This document shows, in pieces, positions 1 through 8,375 of a stretch of DNA of 64,000 nucleotides. This DNA comes from an uncultured Flavobacterium sp. (GTDB lineage Bacteria > Bacteroidota > Bacteroidia > Flavobacteriales > Flavobacteriaceae). The DNA is taken from positions 62,001 to 126,000 of the forward strand of contig CALTVC010000009.1 in NCBI GenBank assembly GCA_943912855.1, written 5' to 3'. A program made the position numbers and the translations under genes. A model generated the notes under the pieces. It had not been told where the DNA came from, searched no databases, and saw only the letters and a list, made by a program, of their open reading frames with translations. Within the stretch, counting starts at the first letter, position 1. Every line of letters begins with the position of its first letter.

Positions 1-399
1 GCTGCATCAGATGCCATAACGGTATCAGATGCTGATAAAGACAAAAATGGTTGTGTGCCGTCTGCTGGTTATCATTGGAGTCTTATACGCAAAGATTGTA
101 TACGTCCGGTTGAAGAGGGAATCAGGTTGAATTCTGTAGAGAAGATAGAAGACGAAAGTGATGTTAAAAGTGCTTTCATAATTTTTTCTGAAGATAAAGA
201 ACAGGCAGAATTGTTTTTGCCCGGTACACTGGATTCTGTAATATTAGAAAAAAAATCAGACGACAAATACGAAGCTAATGGCTGGATATTACATTCAGAT
301 AAAGGCTACTCACTTAAAAAGGGAAGCACATTACTCTATGTAGGTGCCGAAGCAGTACAGCAGGGGCAGGTAACCGGAGATGAAAACGAAGAAAGCTAA
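1..399 (+). CDS. C-terminal part of a hypothetical secreted-type protein
   Basis: The reading frame is open from the first base of the window and ends with TAA at 397-399, so the 5' part of the gene lies outside. The visible 132 residues contain an Asp/Lys-rich stretch, then a Cys-containing segment (GCVPSAGYHWS, KDCIRPVEEGIRLN) and a C-terminal half that alternates short beta-strand-like runs with charged turns. Small secreted proteins with a C-x-x-(S/A)-G-Y-x-W-S motif and a second CI are common in Flavobacteriaceae, but I do not know their function. A GTG at 55 is internal and should not be taken as the start. A strong hairpin follows the gene. Confidence 0.6.
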   Translation, partial: AASDAITVSDADKDKNGCVPSAGYHWSLIRKDCIRPVEEGIRLNSVEKIEDESDVKSAFIIFSEDKEQAELFLPGTLDSVILEKKSDDKYEANGWILHSDKGYSLKKGSTLLYVGAEAVQQGQVTGDENEES

Positions 400-421
400 A
401 ACATTAGTTAGTTACATAGTT

Positions 422-460
422 ATAATATAAAAGCCACGCAATGCGTGGCTTTTATATTAT
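422..460. terminator. Bidirectional hairpin terminator between convergent genes
   Basis: An 18-bp perfect stem (422-439 with 443-460, core aagccacgc/gcgtggctt) with a 3-nt loop, T-rich on both outward sides. It sits between two convergent genes and can serve both. Confidence 0.85.
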
Positions 461-474
461 AAGATAATTGGATA

Positions 475-1461
475 TTATGGTGCATATCGGCCTACATAAA
501 AACGTTCAACTCCAGAACTATCAGTGTCGTTTGGTGTTGGGGTATATGATTCTGTAGATGTAGCTACATTGTAAAAACGTGTGCCGTACAGATATATGTC
601 ATGGTAGTATTTTGTAGGGTCGGTGGTAGACTGTGCTGTTACTATTGTAAAGCGACCTACGCCGACAGAAGTTCTCCATTCCTGTTTCATAACAGGGCTA
701 AGGGCACCGTTGCAAATTACTTCTCTGTTAATGCCTGTTCCGTCGTAAACCCTGAAACGTGCATAATTATTCGTGTCGTCTATTGTAATGTCTTTTGGTC
801 CTACTTCATTTACTATAGAAGTGCTTGCCAAAGTAAAAAGTATTGCTTCACTACCGTCAATTAAAAATATCCTGCCATTGTTACCGGTTACACAGGCATT
901 CAGAAACTGGTCGTGGTTTTCATTAAAATCAAAATTAAAGCCCAGGTTGCTGGTAATTGTCCCCAGGTAATTATCCAGTATACGAATGGTTTGATCACCT
1001 TTTGTAAAGCTCACGTCTTCCAGTGTAACCGAGTGTTGGTAGCTGGTAGTGCCATCTGTATTATCTATTTTCACGGTAACAACTGCTACTGTACCAGAAC
1101 CAAGCCAGCGTTCAGATACGTTTACGCCACCATTGTCTACTGCAGAACATACGCTATTAAAGTTTAGTGAACCACTATATACACGGTATTCAATAGCACC
1201 ATTACTCAGGGGAATTCTGGTAGGTACGGGATTACCGTCGGCATCTATAGTGCTTGCTACATTTGGCAGTGCAGTAGAGGGGAAGTTTATTATAAGTACT
1301 TCTTTGCTGGTGGTGTTTACAGATATGTACGTTTTGGTACTGGTAACCAGCTCGCACTTTTGTAGCCCGGCGGTAAAATTAAACGTCTGGAACGTCATTT
1401 CGCCGTCGTCGCAGCTGGTAAGTAATAAAATGGCTATGAGCAGGCCAAATATCTTTTTCAT
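475..1461 (-). CDS. Hypothetical lipoprotein
   Basis: A 328-residue protein. The start chosen (1461) gives MKKIFGLLIAILLLTSC, a textbook lipoprotein signal peptide; the open frame runs further upstream but encodes an unlikely basic extension. The lipid cysteine is followed by DDGE, resembling the acidic surface-export signal described for Flavobacteriia lipoproteins, so a cell-surface location is plausible (inference). The mature part is rich in Thr, Val and Asn and looks all-beta, with two similar halves (each with Cys, DxFxLNxC- and VxRxxxxxxVCNGALS-type segments), suggesting duplicated beta-sandwich domains. No known enzyme motif seen. A CAAAAATA on the plus strand at 1479-1486 is a possible minus-strand -7 box. 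Confidence 0.75.
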   Translation of the reverse strand: MKKIFGLLIAILLLTSCDDGEMTFQTFNFTAGLQKCELVTSTKTYISVNTTSKEVLIINFPSTALPNVASTIDADGNPVPTRIPLSNGAIEYRVYSGSLNFNSVCSAVDNGGVNVSERWLGSGTVAVVTVKIDNTDGTTSYQHSVTLEDVSFTKGDQTIRILDNYLGTITSNLGFNFDFNENHDQFLNACVTGNNGRIFLIDGSEAILFTLASTSIVNEVGPKDITIDDTNNYARFRVYDGTGINREVICNGALSPVMKQEWRTSVGVGRFTIVTAQSTTDPTKYYHDIYLYGTRFYNVATSTESYTPTPNDTDSSGVERFYVGRYAP

Positions 1462-1553
1462 GTAATAGATTTTAATGGCAAAAATAATGTTTTTAATTGT
1501 ATGGTAAAACGTTTTGACAATAAGCCTTAACAACGGTGCAATACAAAAATGCG

Positions 1554-1561
1554 TAACTTTG
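1554..1561 (+). promoter_or_regulatory. Bacteroidota -7 element (TAACTTTG) next to the start codon
   Basis: TAACTTTG fits the TAnnTTTG consensus. It ends 5 nt before the ATG at 1567, which would put the transcription start at or next to the start codon (a leaderless mRNA). No good TTG at the usual distance upstream. Confidence 0.45.
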
Positions 1562-1566
1562 CCCCG

Positions 1567-2694
1567 ATGAAAAAAGCCTATCTTGATAACGCCTCTACAA
1601 CGGCATTGCGCCCGGAGGTTATCCACGAAATAGCACATACACTAGCCGAATATGGTAATGCATCGTCTACGCACAGTTTTGGTCGTAGCGCTAAAGTGGT
1701 GCTGGAAACAGCTCGCAAAGCCATAGCTTCTTATCTTAACGCAGAAGCACGCGAAATTATTTTTACGGGTGGAGGAACCGAAGCAGATAATTTAGCGCTG
1801 CGTGGCGCTGTAAACGGACTTGGTATAAAGCGTATTATAAGTAGCCCTACCGAACACCATGCTGTGCTTAATACTGTAACTGAACTTGCAGAAACAGGTA
1901 TTGAAGTGGTTTATGTAAAGCTTTTACCCGGTGGATTACCTGATTTAATACATCTTGAGGAACTGTTGCAACAGGAAATACCCACACTGGTAAGCCTTAT
2001 GTATGTAAATAATGAAACTGGTGTAGTGCTTGATTTGGTTAAAACGGGCAACCTTTGTCATCAATACGGTGCGTATTTCCATACCGATACTGTACAGGCA
2101 ATAGGTAAAACCGAATTGGATTTTAAAAATCTTCCGGTAGATTTTGCTGCGGCAAGTGCGCACAAATTCCATGGCCCTAAGGGGATTGGGTTTGTCTTTA
2201 TAAGGAAGAACCTGATGCTAAAGCCACTTATGTTTGGTGGCGAGCAGGAAAAAGGACTACGCCCCGGTACCGAACCCATCCACCAAATAGCGGGTATGGC
2301 TAAGGCTCTGGAACTTTCATACAGCCATCTTAACGAGGAACGGGAAACGATTACCAGGCTAAAAGCATATTTGACGGAACAACTTAATGTGCATTTTCCG
2401 GGCTACAAAATAAACGGAAGTGAAGCCGGAGATATGTTTTACAACATTATAAACATACAGTTGCCCTTCTCTGAAGACAAAACGTCTATGATACTTTTTA
2501 GCCTTGATATGCAGGGCGTAGCGGTATCTCGTGGTAGTGCCTGTCAGTCGGGTAGTGTACGTCCGTCGCATGTATTAAAGGAAATCCTGCCTGAAGATGA
2601 GGTTAAAAAACCGTCGTTGCGTATTTCTTTCAGCCACTATAATACAACTGAGGATATAGATTTACTTATAGCTGCATTACAGAAACTCGCTTAG
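1567..2694 (+). CDS. Cysteine desulfurase (NifS/IscS-like, class V aminotransferase)
   Basis: A 375-residue PLP enzyme that takes sulfur from L-cysteine for Fe-S cluster or thio-cofactor synthesis. It opens with AYLDNASTTALRPEV, the substrate-loop start of IscS/NifS enzymes. The PLP lysine lies in SAHKFHGPKGIGF and the persulfide-forming cysteine in SRGSACQSGS. An ATG at 1549 would add six residues, but it overlaps the likely -7 promoter element, so 1567 is preferred. It stands alone, without iscU or suf genes nearby, so it could serve tRNA thiolation or general cluster assembly. Family certain, pathway not. Confidence 0.9.
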   Translation: MKKAYLDNASTTALRPEVIHEIAHTLAEYGNASSTHSFGRSAKVVLETARKAIASYLNAEAREIIFTGGGTEADNLALRGAVNGLGIKRIISSPTEHHAVLNTVTELAETGIEVVYVKLLPGGLPDLIHLEELLQQEIPTLVSLMYVNNETGVVLDLVKTGNLCHQYGAYFHTDTVQAIGKTELDFKNLPVDFAAASAHKFHGPKGIGFVFIRKNLMLKPLMFGGEQEKGLRPGTEPIHQIAGMAKALELSYSHLNEERETITRLKAYLTEQLNVHFPGYKINGSEAGDMFYNIINIQLPFSEDKTSMILFSLDMQGVAVSRGSACQSGSVRPSHVLKEILPEDEVKKPSLRISFSHYNTTEDIDLLIAALQKLA

Positions 2695-2777
2695 AGAATA
2701 AGATATCAAGTGTTAATTAATGGGTTCTTGAAGGCTATTTAAGTTTTAAAAGATATGGAAGATTAATACTTGAAAAA

Positions 2778-2808
2778 CTCTGTGAATCCTCCGTGTATCT
2801 CTGTGAAA
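2778..2808. repeat. Intergenic degenerate word repeat (CTCTGTGAA family)
   Basis: Three imperfect units of 10-11 nt in a row: ctctgtgaat at 2778, ctccgtgtat at 2789, ctctgtgaaa at 2799. It lies between a convergent gene pair. Comparable runs of this wording occur between genes in other bacteria from memory; no function is known to me. See the finding on word-like intergenic repeats. Confidence 0.6.
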
Positions 2809-2816
2809 TATAAGCC

Positions 2817-2851
2817 AAAATAAAAGCCGCTCCCCATCACAAGAGCGGCTT
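2817..2851 (-). terminator. Rho-independent terminator for the OmpW-like gene
   Basis: Stem aagccgct (2824-2831) with agcggctt (2844-2851); read on the minus strand it is followed by TTTTATTTT. Confidence 0.8.
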
Positions 2852-2876
2852 CACCTTACACAAAACCATCATTGGC

Positions 2877-3563
2877 TTAAAACTTCATCCCTACGCCAAA
2901 GCCAAGTAGAAGTGGATTAATATCCACCTTAGCCGGTATGCTAAGACCCGGCGACAGGTTAGAAGCATCTACAGTTACATCGGTATTAAGAAATACCTTT
3001 TTTGCGTCTACATTAATAAAGTATTTATCGGTAATCATCAGGTCAAAACCCGCCTGAAACGCATACCCGAAAGCGTTGTCATATTTTACGTCCTTAACGG
3101 TGTTCCCTTCTTTTGCATTGTAAAAGATAGTGTAGTTTACACCCGCACCCACATACGGTTTAAAGGTTTTACCTGCATAAAAATGGTATTGCAGTGTAAG
3201 TGTAGGCGGAAGCAGGTATACGCTGCCTAGGTCTACATCGGCACTTGTAGGGCCACCAATAGGACTAAGGTTGGAGCCTGTAGTGTGTACGTCGTGTTTC
3301 GTAGTTCCAAGTATCAGTTCGGCTGCAATATGCTTGGTAAAGAAATACGTAAAGTCGAGCTCCGGAATAAAGTTGGTAGATATGGCTACATCTCCGCCAA
3401 TGGCACTGATCGAAGCTTTTTCATCAGGCAAAACCCCTACACCACGAAGGCGTACCTGCCATCTTTTAAAATCGTTATTGTTAGTTGTTTCGTTGTTTTG
3501 AGCTTGTGCAAAGTTAAAGCTGAACAGCGCCGTTGCCAGTACAGCCAAAGCTAGTTTTTTCAT
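2877..3563 (-). CDS. OmpW-family outer-membrane protein
   Basis: A 228-residue protein with an N-terminal signal peptide ending ...FNFAQAQ. The mature part has the OmpW pattern: an RLRGVGVLPDE start, the strand pair PELDFTYFFTKHIAAELILG, PPTLTLQYHF, a KPYVGAGVNYT strand, and a C-terminal aromatic residue (GVGMKF) as required for barrel assembly. OmpW proteins form small 8-stranded barrels thought to pass hydrophobic compounds. The start at 3563 is chosen because it begins the signal peptide; an upstream GTG/ATG-like extension adds nine polar residues. Plus-strand CAAAAGTA at 3588-3595 would be a minus-strand -7 box. Confidence 0.88.
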   Translation of the reverse strand: MKKLALAVLATALFSFNFAQAQNNETTNNNDFKRWQVRLRGVGVLPDEKASISAIGGDVAISTNFIPELDFTYFFTKHIAAELILGTTKHDVHTTGSNLSPIGGPTSADVDLGSVYLLPPTLTLQYHFYAGKTFKPYVGAGVNYTIFYNAKEGNTVKDVKYDNAFGYAFQAGFDLMITDKYFINVDAKKVFLNTDVTVDASNLSPGLSIPAKVDINPLLLGFGVGMKF

Positions 3564-3729
3564 GAATTTGTGTTTAGAATTACAGGTCAAAAGTACCTCC
3601 CATATTTGCGTAAAAACCTGATTTTAGTCATAGGCGGACAATTACTTTACGCCTATACTCTGTAGAAGCTTATGCAGAAGAGGCATATCCGCTAAAATTC
3701 TTACATTTACAAAAACGATTGTATCCCAT

Positions 3730-6228
3730 ATGAAATACTGCTTCGCTACCATTATATGTTTCTTCACGCTGATAGTTAGTGCCCAGCTAAAAAGCCCATC
3801 GGACTTTTTGCCCGATTACGGCAGGCACGTAACGTATTATCATCAGCTGGAAAATTATTTTGGTTACCTGGTACAAAAATCTGATTATATAAAGCAACAG
3901 CCGTATGGACAAACCCCTGAGGGGCGCAACCTTACCGCTTACTATATTTCCACACCCGAAAATTTAAAAGATATCGAGAGCATCCGTCAGGGGCATCTTG
4001 CCACAACGGGACTAATTTCATCGGGCAGTCCTGCTCCCAATAAGGTAATCGTTTGGTTGAGTTTTAATGTGCACGGAAACGAACCCGCTGCCGCGGAAAG
4101 CGCCATGAATGTAGCGTATAACCTTATTAGTCCTGATGTAAAACAAACCAAGGAATGGTTGCAAAATACCATTATCATACTGGATCCTTGTCTTAACCCC
4201 GATGGATTTTCGCGCTATGGTAACTGGTTGCACAGCATTACCGGAAAAAACACCCATCCGGGGGCTACAGACCGTGAACACATGGAACCGTGGCCACGTG
4301 GCAGGGAGAACCATTACCTGTACGACCTTAACCGCGACTGGGCATGGCAGGTGCAACCCGAAACCCAGCAACGTATGGTCTTGTATAACCAGTGGATGCC
4401 TATGGTACACGCCGATGTGCATGAAATGGGCTATAACGACCCGTACTTTTTTCCGCCACCGGCAGAGCCGATGCACGATTACATAACCAAAGGGCAGAAG
4501 GATTTTTATGAAGCCATAGGGCAAATGGAGTCTAAGAAATTTGACAAGAACGGTTGGAACTACTATTCACGGGAGGTGTTCGATTTGTTTTACCCTAGCT
4601 ATGGCGATACCTATCCGTGTTTTAACGGTGCCGTAGGGATGACTTTTGAGCAGGGAGGTATTGGCGCGGGCAGGGCGGTAGAACTGAATAACGGAAAAAT
4701 CCTCACTTTGCAAGATCGCATAGAGCATCATACAGCAGCAATGCTTACTGTAGTGGAAACCGCTGCCTGGAAAAAAGATATGCTGATACGTAACTTCAGG
4801 GAGTATTTTAAAGACAGTAGAGAAAAACCGAAAGGCAAGTACCGCACGTATATCGTAAAGAATAGTCCTCGTTCTACAGAGCTGGCGCAGCTCCTTACAC
4901 GCAATAAAATAAGCTTTGCTTATGCCGATGAATCTAAAAAACTAAGCGGATATAGCTATACAACCGCTAAGGATGACGATTTTCTGTTAGAACCGAATGA
5001 TTTAATAGTAAGTGCTAACCAACCCAAAGCGGTATTGGCTCAGGTGTTGTTTGAGCCGTACCATCATCTTTCAGATAGTCTTTCGTATGATATAACCGCG
5101 TGGGATATTCCGCATGCGTATGGCGCTTCGGCGTATGCGCTAAAAAGAGATATTTCGGTGAAAACCAAAAAAACGGTAAGCTACAAAGGGAAGATAGAAT
5201 ACGAAAATGTGTATGCCTTTTATATACCATGGGGTGGTAAAAGCGCTGTCAAGGCATTGTCTATGCTACACCGAAATAAGGTAAGAGTACGAAGCGCACG
5301 CAATCAGGCATTGCTTAGCGGTATAAAAGTACAGCCGGGAGATTTAATAGTGCTTAAAGGAGATAATCCGCATTTACCTGACTTTGCCCAAACCATAACG
5401 GTTTTGCTTGATGGTAAAAAGGATTATGAAGTCATAGAAAGCGGTTATGCCGTATCGGGAGGCGATTTAGGTGGCGAAGGCTATCCGTTACTAAAAGCAC
5501 CTAAAGTATTATTGCTTGCCGGAGATGGTGTAAACAGTACTGATTTCGGACAGGTATGGTATTATATGGATGATTATGCCGATTATCCTGCTACGGTGGT
5601 AGATGTAAAAAATGTTGCCGGAATATATTTTGATAATTACACCACTATAGTCCTTGCCGATGGCTACTATGATTTTACTGATAACGACAAAACCCGTCTG
5701 GATAATTTTGTAAGCAAAGGCGGTAAGGTGGTGGTTATGGGCAATGCACTCGACCTTTTTGAAGACCGAAAAGGCTATAACCTTACCCGCTTTGCCACAG
5801 ATGAAAGTAAGGGTGATTCAGATAAAAAAGCCGATGACGATGCCCTGGCTTCACGCTATGATGATTATGGAAGCATGATTCGCAGGGAGCTTGCCGGTAC
5901 TATATCCGGTGCTATTATAGAGAACACGCTTGATGTTACGCATCCGTTGAGTTTCGGGTTAGGGAACAGTTATTATAGCCTTAAAACCTCCGGTTCGTCA
6001 TATCAGTTACTAAAAGGTGTGGCTAATGTAGCTTATGTACCAACAGGTTATAAAAGTTTCGGATTTATTGGTAATAATTTAAAGAGAAAAATGAGCGGGA
6101 CTGTTACTTTTGCGGTAGAATACAAGGGCAGTGGCAGTGTGGTTTATATGGTAGACAACCCATTGTTCCGCGGTTTTTGGGAAGCGGGTAACCTGCTTTT
6201 CAGCAATGCGCTGTTCCAGGTGAATTAA
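3730..6228 (+). CDS. Secreted M14-family zinc carboxypeptidase
   Basis: An 832-residue exported metallopeptidase. Residues 1-18 are a signal peptide (ending IVSAQ). The M14 zinc site is visible as NVHGNEPAAAES (HxxE, about residue 115) with the later histidine in HADVHEMGYNDPYF (about 227), the substrate-binding region LNPDGFSRYGNW ... DLNRDWAW, and a candidate catalytic Glu in GMTFEQGG (about 305). After about residue 380 comes a long C-terminal part with an alternating alpha/beta look, including a stretch like a glutamine-amidotransferase-type fold (VLLLAGDGVNSTDFGQ...VVVMGNALDLFE); this architecture is found in Bacteroidota M14 proteins. No sorting domain, so probably periplasmic. The next gene starts directly after the stop codon. 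Confidence 0.88.
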   Translation: MKYCFATIICFFTLIVSAQLKSPSDFLPDYGRHVTYYHQLENYFGYLVQKSDYIKQQPYGQTPEGRNLTAYYISTPENLKDIESIRQGHLATTGLISSGSPAPNKVIVWLSFNVHGNEPAAAESAMNVAYNLISPDVKQTKEWLQNTIIILDPCLNPDGFSRYGNWLHSITGKNTHPGATDREHMEPWPRGRENHYLYDLNRDWAWQVQPETQQRMVLYNQWMPMVHADVHEMGYNDPYFFPPPAEPMHDYITKGQKDFYEAIGQMESKKFDKNGWNYYSREVFDLFYPSYGDTYPCFNGAVGMTFEQGGIGAGRAVELNNGKILTLQDRIEHHTAAMLTVVETAAWKKDMLIRNFREYFKDSREKPKGKYRTYIVKNSPRSTELAQLLTRNKISFAYADESKKLSGYSYTTAKDDDFLLEPNDLIVSANQPKAVLAQVLFEPYHHLSDSLSYDITAWDIPHAYGASAYALKRDISVKTKKTVSYKGKIEYENVYAFYIPWGGKSAVKALSMLHRNKVRVRSARNQALLSGIKVQPGDLIVLKGDNPHLPDFAQTITVLLDGKKDYEVIESGYAVSGGDLGGEGYPLLKAPKVLLLAGDGVNSTDFGQVWYYMDDYADYPATVVDVKNVAGIYFDNYTTIVLADGYYDFTDNDKTRLDNFVSKGGKVVVMGNALDLFEDRKGYNLTRFATDESKGDSDKKADDDALASRYDDYGSMIRRELAGTISGAIIENTLDVTHPLSFGLGNSYYSLKTSGSSYQLLKGVANVAYVPTGYKSFGFIGNNLKRKMSGTVTFAVEYKGSGSVVYMVDNPLFRGFWEAGNLLFSNALFQVN

Positions 6229-6753
6229 ATGTACATGGAGAGGATACAACTGATAAAAGGAGACATTACAAAAATTACTGCCGATGCTATTGTTAATGCG
6301 GCAAATTCGTCATTGCTTGGCGGTGGTGGGGTAGACGGTGCCATTCATCGTGCGGGCGGACCCGAAGTACTGGATGAATGCCGTAACATACGCGCCAGAC
6401 AAGGCAAATGCAAAACAGGAGAAGCGGTAATTACCACAGCCGGTAAGTTGCCTGCAAAATATATTATACATACTGTAGGCCCTGTGTGGAACGGCGGCTA
6501 CAAAAATGAACCCGAGCTTTTGGCAAGCTGTTACAACAACAGTCTGAAACTCGCCGTAGATAATGCTGTAAAAACCATGGCGTTCCCTAATATAAGTACC
6601 GGTATTTATGGTTATCCAAAAGCGGGTGCCGCAAAGGTAGCAGTAAATACTGTTAGGCAGTTTTTAGCAAATGAAAGCAGTATTGAGTTGGTTACTTTTG
6701 TTTGTTTTGATGAGGACAATTACAATCTTTACAAAACACTTTTAGAAGCCTGA
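6229..6753 (+). CDS. Macrodomain protein (O-acetyl-ADP-ribose deacetylase type)
   Basis: A 174-residue stand-alone macrodomain of the YmdB/MacroD class, which binds ADP-ribose and removes it or the acetyl group from targets. Signature parts are clear: GDITKITADAIVNAANSSL, GGGGVDGAIHRAGG, TGEAVITTAGKLPAKYIIHTVGP, and FPNISTGIYGYP. Cytoplasmic, no signal peptide. ATG at 6229 follows the upstream stop directly; the second ATG at 6235 (MERIQLIKGDI) is an equally good start. It appears to be co-transcribed with the M14 peptidase, though the two act in different compartments. Its end overlaps the convergent M23 gene by 12 bp. Confidence 0.92.
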   Translation: MYMERIQLIKGDITKITADAIVNAANSSLLGGGGVDGAIHRAGGPEVLDECRNIRARQGKCKTGEAVITTAGKLPAKYIIHTVGPVWNGGYKNEPELLASCYNNSLKLAVDNAVKTMAFPNISTGIYGYPKAGAAKVAVNTVRQFLANESSIELVTFVCFDEDNYNLYKTLLEA

Positions 6754-7569
6754 GGCGTTAATTACTTCATCATCGCGTTGGAGGGTTGCACCCTCTATAC
6801 CTCCGTAAAACGTTACAGGAACAGACATTAATCCTTCGGGTACGGCCACCAGTGCATTAAAATGCAGGTGGGCAATATCTGTATAGCCGGTTTTCCCTGA
6901 TATGCCTATGGCCTGCCCGTATTTTACGGTATCGCCTGGCTGTACCAGGCTTCCATTTTGTTTAAGGTGTACATACTGTGTGTACAATCCGGTATGCGGA
7001 TGGTATAGCGTAATATAATTGGCGTATTTTTCCCATTTTTTATTGCTTCCTCCATATTTGTAACCGCTTATTATGCCTACTACAACACCATCATCTGCTG
7101 CGCAAACCGTATCACCTACTTTAAGAGAGAAGTCTATGGCGTATTTAGAATACGGTGTATTATGAGAATAAGCGCCATCATACGCCTGTATGATACGATA
7201 TGTTTTTCCTTTAGGAAAGGGCAGATGGAGTTTATTACGTAGCGGTTTTCGGGTTGGGTCGCCCATACCGTTAGTGATAACAAATGTTTTAATCAGTGTA
7301 CTGTCGGCAACAATGGCTATAAGACTGTCAGTCTGTGGTTCCATTATAACCTCTCTGTAAGGTTTTAGTCGCGCGTTAAAACTGCTGTCGGTGCTGGTAA
7401 GGTAATATCTCATGGGGCATTTAAGTGGGTTGTCCAGCTTTAAATGCAACGTATCGTTTTTTATCGTATAGCTTGTGCCGGTTTTCGCCTGAAATAATAA
7501 TTGTTTTGGCACAGTCTTACATCCTACGAAAATAAATGACGATATAAAGATAAATAGCAGTTTTTTCAA
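6742..7569 (-). CDS. M23-family peptidase lipoprotein (LytM domain)
   Basis: A 275-residue protein with a lipoprotein signal (MKKLLFIFISSFIFVGC). The C-terminal half is a peptidase M23/LytM domain: YSKYAIDFSLKVGDTVCAADDG, GVVVGIISGYKYGGSNKKW, NYITLYHPHTGLYTQYVHL, the PGDTVKYGQAIGISGKTGYT segment and the HLHFNAL metal-binding motif. Such proteins cut peptidoglycan cross-links or act as inactive regulators; the HxH motif and the Asp of YAIDF are present, so activity is possible. The N-terminal third is a beta-rich domain of unknown role. It follows the small secreted gene upstream by six bases and is probably in one operon with it. Confidence 0.87.
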   Translation of the reverse strand: MKKLLFIFISSFIFVGCKTVPKQLLFQAKTGTSYTIKNDTLHLKLDNPLKCPMRYYLTSTDSSFNARLKPYREVIMEPQTDSLIAIVADSTLIKTFVITNGMGDPTRKPLRNKLHLPFPKGKTYRIIQAYDGAYSHNTPYSKYAIDFSLKVGDTVCAADDGVVVGIISGYKYGGSNKKWEKYANYITLYHPHTGLYTQYVHLKQNGSLVQPGDTVKYGQAIGISGKTGYTDIAHLHFNALVAVPEGLMSVPVTFYGGIEGATLQRDDEVINASGF

Positions 7570-7575
7570 TACGTC

Positions 7576-7977
7576 TTATTTACTTTCGGTTACCACAAAT
7601 ACTTCGTCTATCCTCCTGAATTTAGGATTGCTAGCCACAGTAACACGCTGTATGTATGACTCGCCTTTTACCTTGGTTATCTTTACCATTACCGTACCTG
7701 TTTTTTGCAGGTCTTTGTTACGTGCGGCAGTTGCGGCGGTAGGGGTTATAGTGTAGGTGCAGTCATCTACCCAAACCAAGTCAAAGTCGTACACTTCTTC
7801 GGCATCTTCCATCTTCTCAGTCTGGATGTTTCCGGTACGTTTTATAATGCTGGTTTTTTTACTGGCAGGGTCAGTAACCTTAAAAGTTCCCTCCTTGTAT
7901 TGGGCACATCCACCCGATTGGCTGAATGCCAGTAGGGGAGCGGTTAACAGTAATAATAATAAAGTAAAGTTTTTCAT
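7576..7977 (-). CDS. Small secreted protein of unknown function
   Basis: A 133-residue protein with a clear signal peptide (MKNFTLLLLLLTAPLLAFSQ). The mature protein begins SGGCAQYKEGTFKV and contains a WVDDCTYTI segment, so two cysteines could form a disulfide. It looks like a small beta-barrel or sandwich. Similar small proteins in flavobacteria are sometimes labelled topoisomerase IV in databases, which the sequence here does not support. It is followed six bases later by the M23 lipoprotein gene. Confidence 0.75.
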   Translation of the reverse strand: MKNFTLLLLLLTAPLLAFSQSGGCAQYKEGTFKVTDPASKKTSIIKRTGNIQTEKMEDAEEVYDFDLVWVDDCTYTITPTAATAARNKDLQKTGTVMVKITKVKGESYIQRVTVASNPKFRRIDEVFVVTESK

Positions 7978-8088
7978 ATATACACATGGTTTTTTAGGGT
8001 TTATGTCAAATCGGTTTTTGTACGTATCGTATTATAAAAACGCTTTTTTATACCCTTATATTTTATGGATTGGTTTGTTTCTCCAAAA

Positions 8089-8121
8089 ATAAAAAAGGTT
8101 GACCATAAACGGTCAACCTTT
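8089..8121 (-). terminator. Rho-independent terminator after the RimB-RimK operon
   Basis: Perfect 11-bp stem aaaggttgacc (8094-8104) with ggtcaaccttt (8111-8121); on the minus strand it ends in TTTTTTATTTTT. Confidence 0.88.
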
Positions 8122-8183
8122 CTGCAATAATATTGTTAAAAATGGCTATTACTACTTAAAGTTTTTTCTCAATGTTTTTTGTT

Positions 8184-8375
8184 TTATAGTTCAGTGCTTT
8201 TCTTCTTTTCTCTGAACAGGTTTATTAAAACAACTACCATACTTACTAGTATCAATATGCCACCTGCAGTTATCATCATTTTCGAGCCCGGCCAGTGCAT
8301 TCTCCTAAATAAAAAACCTACACCAATTACAGGCAGACCTATTATGGCAGGTATGATTTTAGCTGTTTTATTCAT
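8184..8375 (-). CDS. Small two-helix membrane protein
   Basis: A 63-residue protein with two predicted membrane helices (about 6-24 and 34-54) and a charged C-terminal tail (FREKKKSTEL). The turn between the helices, FRRMHWPGSKMM, resembles the HWPG motif found in the N-terminal membrane part of GldL-like and other Bacteroidota membrane proteins, but the protein is much shorter than GldL. It begins directly after the stop of the RimB-RimK gene, so it is surely co-transcribed. Function unknown. Confidence 0.7.
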   Translation of the reverse strand: MNKTAKIIPAIIGLPVIGVGFLFRRMHWPGSKMMITAGGILILVSMVVVLINLFREKKKSTEL

